Assembly (NCBI RefSeq): GCF_013426895.1
Contig: NZ_AP023176.1
Coordinates: forward strand, 682,001 to 746,000
Direction: 5' to 3'
Source: Paraburkholderia largidicola
GTDB taxonomy: Bacteria > Pseudomonadota > Gammaproteobacteria > Burkholderiales > Burkholderiaceae
DNA length: 64,000 nt
Positions 27,330-36,129 of the stretch are shown here, piece after piece. The position numbers and the translations under genes are program-made. Below the pieces are notes generated by a model. The model had not been told where the DNA came from, searched no databases, and saw only the letters and a list, made by a program, of their open reading frames with translations. The stretch's first letter is position 1, and each line of letters starts with the position of its first letter.

Positions 27330-28274
27330 TCAGAAAAAATACGCGATCAGCAGTCCCTCGGTCACGACGCCGAGAATCGTACTGATCAGGATGGTTGCGG
27401 TGGCGTCGCGTGTGTACGTATTGCTCTTGAGCGCGAACATGGCGGCCGCGGTGGCCGTCGGCACGGCGCCCGTGATAACGGCCTGGTGAGCCGGTGCGCC
27501 CACGACGCCAAACAATACGGCGCCGAGCGCCATCAAGGCCGGTTGCAGGAAGTTCTTCATACCCAGATTCGCGAGGACGTTGGCGTTGATCACGAAGCGC
27601 TCGCCATAGAGTATCAATCCGAGCGCAAATAGCGACGTCCCGCCCGCGGCCTTTGCGATCAGGTCGACGGAGGTCAGGACGGGTCCGGGCAGCGTGACAT
27701 GGCAGAAGCTCAGCACCATGCCCGAGATCGGCAGCCAGACAATGGGATGGATGACGGCGCGCGCGATACTTTGTCCAAATACCCGCAACACGTCCGGCTG
27801 CGCCTTTCCCGCCTCGTTCTTGTCGCCCAGTCCGGTCAGGACGATGGTGAGCGGCAGCATGAAGATGCTGGTGACGAGATTGCCGACCAGCACCGCGAGA
27901 AATCCCTCCGGCCCGAACACGGCGGCGAGAATCGGCGCGCCGAAATAAGCCATGTCCGGAAAAGCGCACACCAGTGCCTGCATGGTGGCGGTGCGCAGGT
28001 CATGCCTGAACACAAAGCGGCCGACGCCCAGCGCAATGACATACGTACCCATCAAGCCAAGTGTCAGGCACAGCGCGAAGCCCACGTTGTGCAGCTTGTC
28101 CGGCGAGGTCTTGACCGCGCCTTCGAACAGCGCAAAAGGCAGCGCAAACCGGACCACCAGGGTTGCCAGCACGCTGGCGTCGTCGTGCTTCAACAAGCCG
28201 ATGCGCACCGAGAGCCAACCGAGCATGATGACGAATGCAACCGGCAACAGTCCATTGAGAATGGTGTTGAGCAA
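27330..28274 (-). CDS. AEC-family transporter
   Basis: A 314-residue auxin-efflux-carrier (AEC) family membrane protein with about ten hydrophobic segments. Characteristic stretches are FALPFALFEGAVKTSP and ALVCAFPDMAYFGAPILAAVFG in the first half, and the GVVTEGLLIAYFF end. Bacterial members export or exchange carboxylates such as malonate or malate. It starts at TTG with CAGGAG upstream. It lies tail to tail with the amidohydrolase, so the two are probably not co-transcribed. Confidence 0.85.
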   Translation of the reverse strand: MLNTILNGLLPVAFVIMLGWLSVRIGLLKHDDASVLATLVVRFALPFALFEGAVKTSPDKLHNVGFALCLTLGLMGTYVIALGVGRFVFRHDLRTATMQALVCAFPDMAYFGAPILAAVFGPEGFLAVLVGNLVTSIFMLPLTIVLTGLGDKNEAGKAQPDVLRVFGQSIARAVIHPIVWLPISGMVLSFCHVTLPGPVLTSVDLIAKAAGGTSLFALGLILYGERFVINANVLANLGMKNFLQPALMALGAVLFGVVGAPAHQAVITGAVPTATAAAMFALKSNTYTRDATATILISTILGVVTEGLLIAYFF

Positions 28275-28622
28275 AGGACGACTCCTGTTTTATTAACCGG
28301 TAGATATCGCGCTGCTTTTCGATTCGCTTGCACGGCATGAGCCGATTCACATCGAACGTGTCGCACTTCGTTTGGCGAGCAGTTCACAACCATAACGCGC
28401 AATGTCGGAGCACGCTGTGAAGGTGCCGCTCGTCGAACACAGTGTCGGGAGGCTTTCTCACACGGGGTGTGCGTTGGGGAATGGCGATCCCTGGTCTAGC
28501 TGGCAATCGCAGTGACGCTGATTCTCATTGGGGAAAAGGTGATTTTCGTTTTGCTCATCGCGGGTCTCGACTGTCTGCTTCTGCGGGACGTCAACCGCTA
28601 GACGCCGGCGCAACGGCAAGAC
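28275..28622. other. Intergenic region, nothing recognised
   Basis: This 348-base gap lies between the AEC transporter start and the 3' end of the secreted hydrolase gene, both on the minus strand. It should contain the transporter's promoter, but I see no convincing -35/-10 pair, hairpin terminator or RNA gene. Confidence 0.4.
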
Positions 28623-29606
28623 TCAGTGCAACTCCGCGCGGAAGAAATCGACCACATCTTCATTGAACTGCTCATGGAACGCAGCGCGATCGAAGCCCGG
28701 CAAGCTATTGCAAAGGGCGGGCATTTTGCGGGCGAGGCGCGCATCGCAAGGCGGCAGAAAATCGTAATGTCCTGCGTTCGGTACAACGTGATAGTCGGGC
28801 GGATGGGGCAGGTCGACGCGCACTGCCTCTTCATAGTATGGGTCCGGCTGATGACGGTCATCGGCGGCCCGCCACAGTTGAATTGGCGCGCGCACGCCGC
28901 TCAAACCTGCGCGTCCAAACGCGAATCCGAAAGCGGGAGCCGCAATCACGGCGGCCTTGATTCGCGGGTCCCGCAGCCACACGCTGGCGGGCACAGTCTC
29001 AGCCAGGTCGGGATTGACTCCGGCATGCTGCAGCGCGCTGCACAGGTCGTGATCCGGGTGTGCGTGACAATATGGAGCGATCTCGGACAGGTTCGGTACA
29101 CCGCCCAGCATCACGAGCACAGTGAAGCCGCCATTGGAGAAGCCGAACGCGCCGACGCGCGCCTTGTCCAGATGCTCATGATCGGCCCATTCGTCGAGCA
29201 TGTAGTCCACCAACCGATGCAGTTGAACCGGACGACGCCATAGCTGCATAACGCGGCTCTGATCGTCGAACGTGTCACCGGCATGACTTACCGCCGCTGC
29301 CACGAAGCCGGCGCGGGCAAGCGCGATGGCGGTGTCGTAATGGCTGTCGTACCAGCCGCCACCGCCGTGCGAGATTACGATTAACGGCAAGCGACGGCCT
29401 GCGACGGGTGCATCCCGTGCGACAGTCTCCGTGTGGGTGCCGACGGTTTGCTCGACTGCAGCAGCGTCCGTCGGATACCAGATTCCGACCGTCAATGGCG
29501 GTTCCGCACCATTGGCGATCTTCACTTCCTCGAAGCCGACGTTGGCAGCAAAAGCTGGCGTAGCAAGCAAACCGCAAACGACAGCAACCACAGCAAATAG
29601 CCTCAC
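28623..29606 (-). CDS. Secreted alpha/beta hydrolase (dienelactone hydrolase-like)
   Basis: A 327-residue alpha/beta-fold hydrolase with a signal peptide (MRLFAVVAVVCGLLATPAFA). The nucleophile elbow is GFSNGGF, the oxyanion region is VISHGGGGWYDSH, and a late catalytic His is in PNAGHYDFLPPC. Repeated cysteines (PYCHAHPDHDLC; PPCDAR; ALCNSL) suggest disulfides, fitting a periplasmic location. I use the GTG at 29606 because AGGGAGA precedes it; an ATG 18 codons upstream would bury the signal peptide. The ester substrate is unknown. It follows the PqiB-like gene on the same strand after 67 bases. Confidence 0.8.
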   Translation of the reverse strand: MRLFAVVAVVCGLLATPAFAANVGFEEVKIANGAEPPLTVGIWYPTDAAAVEQTVGTHTETVARDAPVAGRRLPLIVISHGGGGWYDSHYDTAIALARAGFVAAAVSHAGDTFDDQSRVMQLWRRPVQLHRLVDYMLDEWADHEHLDKARVGAFGFSNGGFTVLVMLGGVPNLSEIAPYCHAHPDHDLCSALQHAGVNPDLAETVPASVWLRDPRIKAAVIAAPAFGFAFGRAGLSGVRAPIQLWRAADDRHQPDPYYEEAVRVDLPHPPDYHVVPNAGHYDFLPPCDARLARKMPALCNSLPGFDRAAFHEQFNEDVVDFFRAELH

Positions 29607-29673
29607 GACAGCAATCTCCCTCTGTGCGTTGTTCGCGCCGCGCGCCGTTGCAGCTTTCATGAATCTGATCGGA

Positions 29674-31233
29674 TCAGTTATGGTCCGGCTTACCCCACAA
29701 AAGGGATTCAGGATGCCGTTGCAAATACTCCGACAGTGAGCCAAGACTGGCAAGCGTTCGACGCAATTCGCCCAGCGCCTGATGCACTTCGGCTTGAAGC
29801 GGAGAGTCCTTCGCAAGCGTAGCGTTCGCCGCGTCGAACGAACGCTGCGCGGCTTCCAGTTCCGCCCGCGTCTCGGGGACCAGCTCGCCATCGATCTTCT
29901 GGAACAGCGACGCCGAGTTCCGGAGCGCCTTGTCGAGATTGTGTCCAATCTCATCGATGGGCACATCGTCGAGTTTTTTCACGATGCTTGCAAGCTGGTC
30001 CTGAAGTTCTTCGAGTGTATTGGGTACCGTCGGCAGTTCGACGGGCGTTCGCTGCGTATCGATCCTGACCGCGCGAGCGTGTGGAAAGAAGTCGAGTGCG
30101 ACGTAACGCTGGCCGGTCAACACGCTGCCCGTGCGCAATTGTCCGCGTAGCCCGTCGGCAACCAGTTGATGCAACAATCGTCGGCCCTCGGCGCCATCGC
30201 CGTTTCCTAGCGCTTCCCGGTAGCGTCGTCCGAGCCGCGACGGGTAAAGATCGAGTGTAGCGACCATGTCGACGTGCGCGGTTCGAACATTGAAGTCGAC
30301 ATCGATAGCCACGACCTGACCCAGTTCGACACCGTGGAAATCCACCGGTGCACCGATCGACAAGCCACGCAACGACTGTCCGAACCGCATGAGCACACGC
30401 GCGGCCGGACCATCCTCGGCTTGACGCGCGGCCTCCGTCCGCGTCGCGGACAGTGCGAACGACGTGCCATCCGATGCCTGAGATCGCGTCGTTGCCGGCC
30501 CAACGATATCGAACGCGACCCCTCCGGAGAGGATCGACGCGACCGATTGGGTGTCCAGTCGCAGCCCGTTGGAATCGAAGCGCAAGTCGATTCCGCTCGC
30601 GTGCCACCATTGCGTAGTCGAGGTGACAAACTGGTCGTAAGGCGCGTTGACGAAGACATCGACGATCACCTCCGCGCCATCCTTCGAAAGCGAATAGCCG
30701 AGAACCTGACCGGCCTGAACGCGGCGGAAGAGGACGGGCGAGCCAGGTGTCAGCGACCCCAGAGAGCTTGTGTGAAGCACAAAGCGTTTTCCCTTCTGAT
30801 CGGAGGTGACGGAGGGCGGCACTTCCAGGCCCGCAAAGTCTTTGCAAACGCCGGCAGTGCGCCCCGTATCGGCGGCGATATACGAACCTGAAATAGCCGT
30901 TGCAAGCCCGGAAATACCTGTCATGCCGATACGCGGACGTACCACCCAGTATCGCGTATCGCATGCCGCAAAGGCTTTTGCCGAGTCGTCCAGTTGCACA
31001 TCGGCGAGAACCCGTGCGCGATCGGATGTGAGATGCAGGTCGGTGAGCGTGCCAATCTCGACATCCCGGTATCGCACCCGCGTCTTACCCGCCTCGAGTC
31101 CTTCGGCGCTCGTAAAACTGATCCTGATACGAGGTCCGCGTTGCAAGACGGACGCAACGAGCAGCGCGCCGCACATTAGCAGCGCGGCAAGAGGAATGAG
31201 CCATACAGCCGACGGCCGGCGCCGGCTCTTCAT
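29674..31233 (-). CDS. pqiB: PqiB/MCE-domain lipid-transport protein
   Basis: A 519-residue inner-membrane-anchored periplasmic protein with three MCE domains, the PqiB layout. The anchor is at about residues 8-30 (AVWLIPLAALLMCGALLVASVL). MCE repeats open with RIRISFTSAEGLEAGKTRVRYRDVEIG, then FVLHTSSLGSLTPGSPVLFRRVQAGQV, then SLRGLSIGAPVDFHGVELGQV. A helical C-terminal region (about 420-519) would form the needle-like tunnel carrying lipids between membranes. The ATG giving MKSRRR is preferred; a GTG 21 codons earlier is possible. The usual PqiA partner is missing; a small membrane protein and a DUF3313 lipoprotein lie upstream instead. Confidence 0.82.
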   Translation of the reverse strand: MKSRRRPSAVWLIPLAALLMCGALLVASVLQRGPRIRISFTSAEGLEAGKTRVRYRDVEIGTLTDLHLTSDRARVLADVQLDDSAKAFAACDTRYWVVRPRIGMTGISGLATAISGSYIAADTGRTAGVCKDFAGLEVPPSVTSDQKGKRFVLHTSSLGSLTPGSPVLFRRVQAGQVLGYSLSKDGAEVIVDVFVNAPYDQFVTSTTQWWHASGIDLRFDSNGLRLDTQSVASILSGGVAFDIVGPATTRSQASDGTSFALSATRTEAARQAEDGPAARVLMRFGQSLRGLSIGAPVDFHGVELGQVVAIDVDFNVRTAHVDMVATLDLYPSRLGRRYREALGNGDGAEGRRLLHQLVADGLRGQLRTGSVLTGQRYVALDFFPHARAVRIDTQRTPVELPTVPNTLEELQDQLASIVKKLDDVPIDEIGHNLDKALRNSASLFQKIDGELVPETRAELEAAQRSFDAANATLAKDSPLQAEVHQALGELRRTLASLGSLSEYLQRHPESLLWGKPDHN

Positions 31234-31344
31234 CACAGCGTTCCAGTGATCACGTCGCACAGTCGCCTGCCGAACCGGCGAACGATGGCTGCGCACGCCT
31301 TCAACCGGCGGCGCAGACGCTTCATCGCTGGCCGATCGCCGTGA

Positions 31345-31554
31345 CTAGTGAAGGTTCGCATGTGAGCTGACGGCCAGCGCGATGTAGACAAGCGCTGCGA
31401 ACACGCCCGCCATCGTCCCGAGCACATCCCTGTAGCCAGCACCGCGCGTGAAATGAACCGGGAGTCCCACCACGAAGTAGGTGACCGCGAACACGATCAC
31501 GACCATCAATGGCGGCGGTGTCGTCATGACGAGGTCGGCCAGGGCATGCATCAT
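31345..31554 (-). CDS. Small inner-membrane protein, unknown function
   Basis: A 69-residue protein with two predicted membrane helices (about 15-32, PPPLMVVIVFAVTYFVVGLP, and 45-63, VLGTMAGVFAALVYIALAV) joined by a short basic loop, HFTRGAGYRDV. It lies between the DUF3313 lipoprotein gene (26 bases away) and the PqiB-like gene, on the same strand. The ribosome site is weak. Its position suggests a role with the MCE protein, perhaps as a minimal membrane partner. I do not recognise a family. Confidence 0.6.
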   Translation of the reverse strand: MMHALADLVMTTPPPLMVVIVFAVTYFVVGLPVHFTRGAGYRDVLGTMAGVFAALVYIALAVSSHANLH

Positions 31555-31580
31555 GGCGTAACCACGTGGCTTGCCGGGTG

Positions 31581-32243
31581 TTACTTCAGTTGCGCGACGA
31601 GGGCATCGGCACCCTTGTCGATCCCGGTTCTGGCGGCGCTGAGCGAGCCGAACGCGGCGGGCAGATTCATCGCGTTGGGATACTGCTTCGTCACATATGC
31701 CCTCAACAGATGCCCATTGGAACTGTCGTACACCTCGACGGCGTAAGACACCGAGCCGCTGAACGCACCTTTGCCGCCGCGGATGGCCTGCACGCCGTTA
31801 TAGAGATTTCCGGCGATATCGAAGTGCATCACCTGTCCGACGAGTGCCGTGGTGGGTTCCGCGCCCGTCAGCGTGAGCTTGATACGCAGGGTGGCAGGCG
31901 AGGGCTGTGCGGCGATTTCGAAACGCTTCGACAGTTTCGATGCGAACGTCTTGCCCATGTAGTCAGCGAGGGCGGCCCGGTCGTCATCCTTCATATCCCC
32001 GAACTGGTTGTCATTGCCCCGATAGACATCGACGGGATCGACGATCACCTGGTTGTAGCGCGACCAGACCACGGGGGCAGCGAACCGGTACGGCACCTTG
32101 GCGGAGTCGTCATCCCGGTTTTGCTTCAGTTGCGGCGCGGAGGCGATACCCGAGTACGCCACGGGCTGCACGCCAGCACAGGCCGTTAAGGCCAGCGCGG
32201 TTGCGCCGGCGAAGAGGAGCGGAGTCAGTCTGAGCTTGAGCAT
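31581..32243 (-). CDS. DUF3313-family lipoprotein
   Basis: A 220-residue lipoprotein. The signal peptide ends in a lipobox (LALTACAG, Cys near residue 21). The DUF3313-like body includes FAAPVVWSRYNQVIVDPVDVYRG and a C-terminal domain with AVEVYDSSNGHLLRAYV. The chosen ATG has AGGGAA upstream. It probably resides in the outer membrane facing the periplasm. As the first gene before the small membrane protein and PqiB-like gene it may supply the outer-membrane component of a lipid-transfer set, like PqiC in the Pqi system; that is inference from gene order. Confidence 0.8.
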   Translation of the reverse strand: MLKLRLTPLLFAGATALALTACAGVQPVAYSGIASAPQLKQNRDDDSAKVPYRFAAPVVWSRYNQVIVDPVDVYRGNDNQFGDMKDDDRAALADYMGKTFASKLSKRFEIAAQPSPATLRIKLTLTGAEPTTALVGQVMHFDIAGNLYNGVQAIRGGKGAFSGSVSYAVEVYDSSNGHLLRAYVTKQYPNAMNLPAAFGSLSAARTGIDKGADALVAQLK

Positions 32244-32341
32244 GTGGTGTTCCCTGGAAGCCGATGGCAGGTGTCGGAAGAGCGTCACGTCGGGTGAATC
32301 CCGATGTGTGGCCGAAGCGTAGCATCGCCGTTTTCATATGT

Positions 32342-32387
32342 AAACCGTCTACCCGGTTTGTTTTTATGGAAAACTCGGGCGTACAAT
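32342..32387 (+). promoter_or_regulatory. TetR gene promoter with overlapping inverted repeat
   Basis: Inverted repeat AAACCG-TCTACC-CGGTTT at 32342-32359 overlaps a plausible -35 (TTGTTT, 32358-32363). An 18-base spacer and the -10 TACAAT (32382-32387) follow, directed toward the TetR gene. A weaker divergent promoter for the lipoprotein gene (TTTACA/TACGCT on the minus strand) abuts the repeat. The repeat is therefore a candidate operator for both units. Confidence 0.5.
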
Positions 32388-32514
32388 TCAGGCTTCACCA
32401 GCATGAACGCCCGGTTTGTATCGGATATCAGCGGCTGGCGGGGCGGGCATCAGCCGCCGCCAGACCTGCAACAGACGGCATGACCGGTTGACGCGACGAC
32501 ATCATTATTGATCA

Positions 32515-33111
32515 ATGGACAATCAGACCCGTTCCGAGACGACCCGCAAGAAGGCTATCGACGCCGCATTCACGATCCTTGCGCGAGAAGGCGTGGGTGG
32601 CCTTACCTTCGATTCGCTGTCGCGCGAGAGTGGCGTGAGCAAGGGAGGGCTGCTGCATCAGTTCCGCACCAGGCATGGTGTGCTGACGGCGCTGCTCGAT
32701 TTTCAGCGGCAACAGTTTGAACAGATCCGGCTCGACTACCTGGCCAAAGAAGCAGGCAAGAAAGCCGAACCCAATCTTTCGGCGCATATCGCCGTCTATC
32801 GGGAGTCCATCAAGCAGCCACACTCGGTCGCGCGAGCGGTATTGGCTGCATTGGTCGAGAGTCCGGAACTGCTCGACGATTCCAAAGCGGCGGACGCCGA
32901 CAGGATGAAAGCGCTTCAGCGCGAATCGGGCGACCTCGAGCTTTCATTGCTTCGCTATTTCGCTGCAAGCGGCATCGCGTTCAATTCATTGCTCGGACTC
33001 GCACCGCTGCCTCAAACCATGATCAATCGTCTGTTTGACCGCTTGCTCGATGAGGACAGCTGGCAGACCCAGAAGCAGCAGCCCAAAGCGCCAAAGCGGG
33101 CTGTGCGATAA
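32515..33111 (+). CDS. TetR-family regulator
   Basis: A 198-residue TetR-type repressor. The HTH domain lies at about residues 8-55 (KKAIDAAFTILAREGVGGLTFDSLSRESGVSKGGLLHQF), followed by an all-helical ligand-binding domain. It is divergent from the lipoprotein/PqiB-like unit, and the inverted repeat between them is the likely operator, suggesting control of envelope genes by a small ligand. The leader before the ATG would be about 120 bases from the predicted start site. It is convergent with the aldolase gene, with only 18 bases between stops. Confidence 0.88.
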   Translation: MDNQTRSETTRKKAIDAAFTILAREGVGGLTFDSLSRESGVSKGGLLHQFRTRHGVLTALLDFQRQQFEQIRLDYLAKEAGKKAEPNLSAHIAVYRESIKQPHSVARAVLAALVESPELLDDSKAADADRMKALQRESGDLELSLLRYFAASGIAFNSLLGLAPLPQTMINRLFDRLLDEDSWQTQKQQPKAPKRAVR

Positions 33112-33129
33112 GGTGCGCCAGCGCTGCAT

Positions 33130-33909
33130 CTAGTTTCGATACGACGGGTCCCGTCTGTCGAGAAAGCGCAGCATTGCGGGCCATTCCATTTCGCCGTATG
33201 GGCGGCGCGTTTCCGGCTTGTACAGATGCGCGGTCTTGTCGATCACATGCTGCGGCGGCATATGCAGTTCGGTATTGCACGCCATCGCATCGACTTGCGC
33301 GCGGCACGCGTTCTCGAGCCAGTAGATCGCATTGAAGGCTTGCGGAATCGAGGCGCTCGCAACCAGTAGTCCGTGATTGCGCAGGATCATCGCCTCGGCC
33401 TGGCCCAGATCTTCCGCAAGCGTCTTGCGTTCTTCGAGATCGATCGCGACGCCCTGATAGTCGTGATACGCAACGGGACTGAAGCGCATCGCGGTTTGCG
33501 TGAGCGGCAACAACCCGCACGACAACGCCGACACAGCGAGCCCGCCACGGCTGTGCGTGTGGATCACGCAGTGTACGTCGTGCCGTGCGCTGTGCACGGC
33601 GCTATGAATCACATAACCGGCAGCGTTCACACCATACGTGCCCTCGTTCGGATTGAACAGAACGTTGCCGTCGATATCGATCGTGATCAGACTCGACGCC
33701 GTGATCTCCTCGTACATGTAGCCATACGGATTGATCAGCAGCCGCGTGTCGTCGCCAGGGATGCGCGCCGTGATGTGGTTGTACACGAGATCGCTCAATC
33801 CGAAATACGGCATCAGCCGATAACACGCGGCAAGATCGACACGCGTGTTCCATTCGGCTTCGGAAACCATCGACTTCACATTCGACGGCATCTGTTGTTC
33901 CATCAGCAT
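33130..33909 (-). CDS. Class II aldolase/adducin-family protein
   Basis: A 259-residue class II aldolase/adducin-fold enzyme. Zinc-binding histidines are in VIHTHSRGG and a later His in ILRNHGLLV. The N-terminal part (LSDLVYNHITARIPGDDTRLLINPYGYMYEEITASSL) is typical. The fold includes fuculose-phosphate-type aldolases, and also decarboxylases of dihydroxyphthalate-like aromatic acids. Given the LigI-like hydrolase and aromatic-acid-type transporter upstream in the same operon, the decarboxylase or aromatic ring-side-chain option is attractive. This is inference. TGGAGA precedes the ATG. Confidence 0.82.
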   Translation of the reverse strand: MLMEQQMPSNVKSMVSEAEWNTRVDLAACYRLMPYFGLSDLVYNHITARIPGDDTRLLINPYGYMYEEITASSLITIDIDGNVLFNPNEGTYGVNAAGYVIHSAVHSARHDVHCVIHTHSRGGLAVSALSCGLLPLTQTAMRFSPVAYHDYQGVAIDLEERKTLAEDLGQAEAMILRNHGLLVASASIPQAFNAIYWLENACRAQVDAMACNTELHMPPQHVIDKTAHLYKPETRRPYGEMEWPAMLRFLDRRDPSYRN

Positions 33910-33941
33910 GTTCGTCTCCAGTACTCAACAGGATCACGCGC

Positions 33942-34811
33942 TCATTGCGGGTCGAACCCGTAGAGCGCGGCAGGGTTGTCCACGAGAATGCGTCGTTGCG
34001 CCTGTGACGAGGGCGCCCATCGCATCAATGCATCGAGCAGTTCGCCGTCGTCGGGCATCGTGCCTTCCAGATTCGGATGCGGCCAGTCCGTGCCCCACAC
34101 GCACCGCTCGGTCGCGACGCGCGCCAGCAGCGTCGCGAGTGCGTCGACATCGTGAAACGGATAGCCTACGCTCGAACAGCGATAACCGCACAGCTTCAAC
34201 CACGCGCGTCCACCATCGAGCAGCGCGCGCAGCGCCGTGACCGCCGGATGCGCGATGCCCCACGCGGCCGGTATCTGTCCCATGTGATCGATGACGACAT
34301 CGGTGGGCAGGCGGCGCAGGATCGGCAGCAGATCGGGCAGATCCTCGCCGTTCGCGTAGATCTGCGTGTGCCAGCCGAATGGCGCGATCCTGTCGGCGAG
34401 CTGGATCAGATGATCGACGGGCGGCCCGCCCGGCGTCACCAGATTGACGCGCACGCCGCGCGCACCCGCTTCGTGCATCTGCCGCAACTGGGTCTCGCCG
34501 ATCTGCGGATCGACCACGACGACGGCACGGCTGCGTTGCGTGCCGAAGTGCGCGACGGCATCCAGCGTGCAGCGATTGTCCGTCGCATAGAAGCTGGGCT
34601 GCACGATCACCACGCGTTGCGTGCCGAGCACATCCTGCACATGCTCATACTGGGAAAGCGTTGCCTCGGGCGGCGTATAGGCGCGTCGCTCGCTCAACGG
34701 AAAACGTTCGAACGGACCCGTGATGTGAATATGGCAATCGCACGCGCCGGGCGGCGCCTTCTGGTCGGGCGTCTTGATGGTCGCGCGTGGAGCCTGGCAG
34801 GTTGCGGACAT
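33942..34811 (-). CDS. Amidohydrolase-family lactonase, LigI-like
   Basis: A 289-residue metal-dependent hydrolase of the 2-pyrone-4,6-dicarboxylate lactonase (LigI) branch of the amidohydrolase superfamily. The HxH motif is CDCHIHITGPFERFP (near residue 29), with DHMGQIP in the middle and the final metal Asp in WGTDWPHPN. I start at the ATG giving MSATCQAPR; the frame stays open into the upstream MFS gene but that part is shadow. LigI opens a lactone ring in protocatechuate or gallate breakdown. The exact lactone here is unproven. It lies between the MFS and class II aldolase genes. Confidence 0.82.
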   Translation of the reverse strand: MSATCQAPRATIKTPDQKAPPGACDCHIHITGPFERFPLSERRAYTPPEATLSQYEHVQDVLGTQRVVIVQPSFYATDNRCTLDAVAHFGTQRSRAVVVVDPQIGETQLRQMHEAGARGVRVNLVTPGGPPVDHLIQLADRIAPFGWHTQIYANGEDLPDLLPILRRLPTDVVIDHMGQIPAAWGIAHPAVTALRALLDGGRAWLKLCGYRCSSVGYPFHDVDALATLLARVATERCVWGTDWPHPNLEGTMPDDGELLDALMRWAPSSQAQRRILVDNPAALYGFDPQ

Positions 34812-34842
34812 GTGTCGGTGGCGTTGACGGAAAGGGTCGATG

Positions 34843-36129
34843 TCAGGACGGCGTATAGCTGCTCGCAGCGCCGCCCTCGGTCTGCAGCGGCGTGTCGGCG
34901 TCATCGGGCAAGGGTCTGCCGAGCGTTTCGGGTAACAGCAGCACGGCGAGAAGCATGACGGCATAAGCCGCGATACCGAACGCCGCAATCGCATTGCCCA
35001 GTCCCATCACGCTCGTCAGCTTGCCCACCAGCGCCGGGAAGAGTGCGCCGATTCCGCGGCCGAAGTTGTAGCAGAAGCCCTGGCCCGCCGCGCGCATGCG
35101 CGTCGGGAACAACTCGGTCATGTACGGTCCCATTGGCGAGAACATCATGAACGCGCAGAGGCCGAGTGGAAAGCCGAGCACGAGCATCGCGCCGTTGCTG
35201 ATCGGCATCAGCATATAGGCGGCGAGAATCACGGCCGAGCCGATCGCGCTGACCATGAAAGTCCGCTTGCGCCCAATCGAATCAGCCAGATACGCACCGA
35301 GGATAAAGCCGACGAACGCGCCGAGAATCATCACTGTCGTGTAGCTCGCAGTGCCGATGACCGACAGGCCGCGTGCCGTCTTCAGATAGGTCGGCAGCCA
35401 GATCAGGAACGTGTAAGAGCCGCCGATCGACCCCGTTGCGAGCGCCGAGACCCTGAGCGTCGTCGCCAGGTAGTCGAGGCGGAAGATTGACAGCAACTGA
35501 CGCAGCATGCCGCGGTTGCGCCGCTCGCGTCGCCCCTTGGTGAACACTGCTGATTCAGGCACGTGCCGGCGCACCCAGAACACCAGAACCGCGGGCGCGA
35601 GGCCGACCCAGAACAGCGCGCGCCACGCGAGTTGCTCCGGCATGATCGAAAAGAACAGGCCGAACAGCAAGGCGGCCATGCCCCAGCCCACGGCCCAGCC
35701 GCTCTGCACGATGCCGACGGCGCGGCCCCGGTACGCGCCGCGCACCGTCTCGCCGATCAGCACGGCGCCCGCTGCCCATTCGCCGCCAAAGCCGAAGCCC
35801 TGCAGTGCGCGGCAAATGAAGAGCTGCTCGTAGTTCTGCGTGAAGCCGCAGGCGAAGGTGAAGATCGCGTACCAGAGAATCGTCGCCTGCAAGACGGCGA
35901 CGCGACCGAAACGGTCGGCGGCCAGGCCGCTCAACCATCCGCCGACAGCCGACGCCAGCAGCGTCACGGTGCCGAGCACGCCGGCTTCGGCAGCCGTGAT
36001 GTGCCAACCGACCATCAGCGCCGGAATCACGAAGCTGTAGACCTGCACATCGAGCGCGTCGAGTGTCCAGCCAAGAAAGCAGCCGGCCATGGTGCGCCGC
36101 TCAGTCCTGTCGAGCTCCGTCATCCACAT
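34843..36129 (-). CDS. MFS transporter, aromatic acid:H+ symporter-like
   Basis: A 428-residue major facilitator protein with about twelve membrane segments. It has the motif LSGLAADRFGRVAVLQATI after helix 2, [17 protein letters not shown] in helix 4-5, and the mid-loop ADSIGRKRTFMV. The type resembles aromatic-acid or carboxylate proton symporters (AAHS group). The ATG giving MWMTELDRTERR has AAGGAGAC upstream. It opens the leftward operon, followed by the LigI-like hydrolase and aldolase, and is divergent from the IclR gene. A close paralogue is encoded at the right end of the window. Confidence 0.86.
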   Translation of the reverse strand: MWMTELDRTERRTMAGCFLGWTLDALDVQVYSFVIPALMVGWHITAAEAGVLGTVTLLASAVGGWLSGLAADRFGRVAVLQATILWYAIFTFACGFTQNYEQLFICRALQGFGFGGEWAAGAVLIGETVRGAYRGRAVGIVQSGWAVGWGMAALLFGLFFSIMPEQLAWRALFWVGLAPAVLVFWVRRHVPESAVFTKGRRERRNRGMLRQLLSIFRLDYLATTLRVSALATGSIGGSYTFLIWLPTYLKTARGLSVIGTASYTTVMILGAFVGFILGAYLADSIGRKRTFMVSAIGSAVILAAYMLMPISNGAMLVLGFPLGLCAFMMFSPMGPYMTELFPTRMRAAGQGFCYNFGRGIGALFPALVGKLTSVMGLGNAIAAFGIAAYAVMLLAVLLLPETLGRPLPDDADTPLQTEGGAASSYTPS

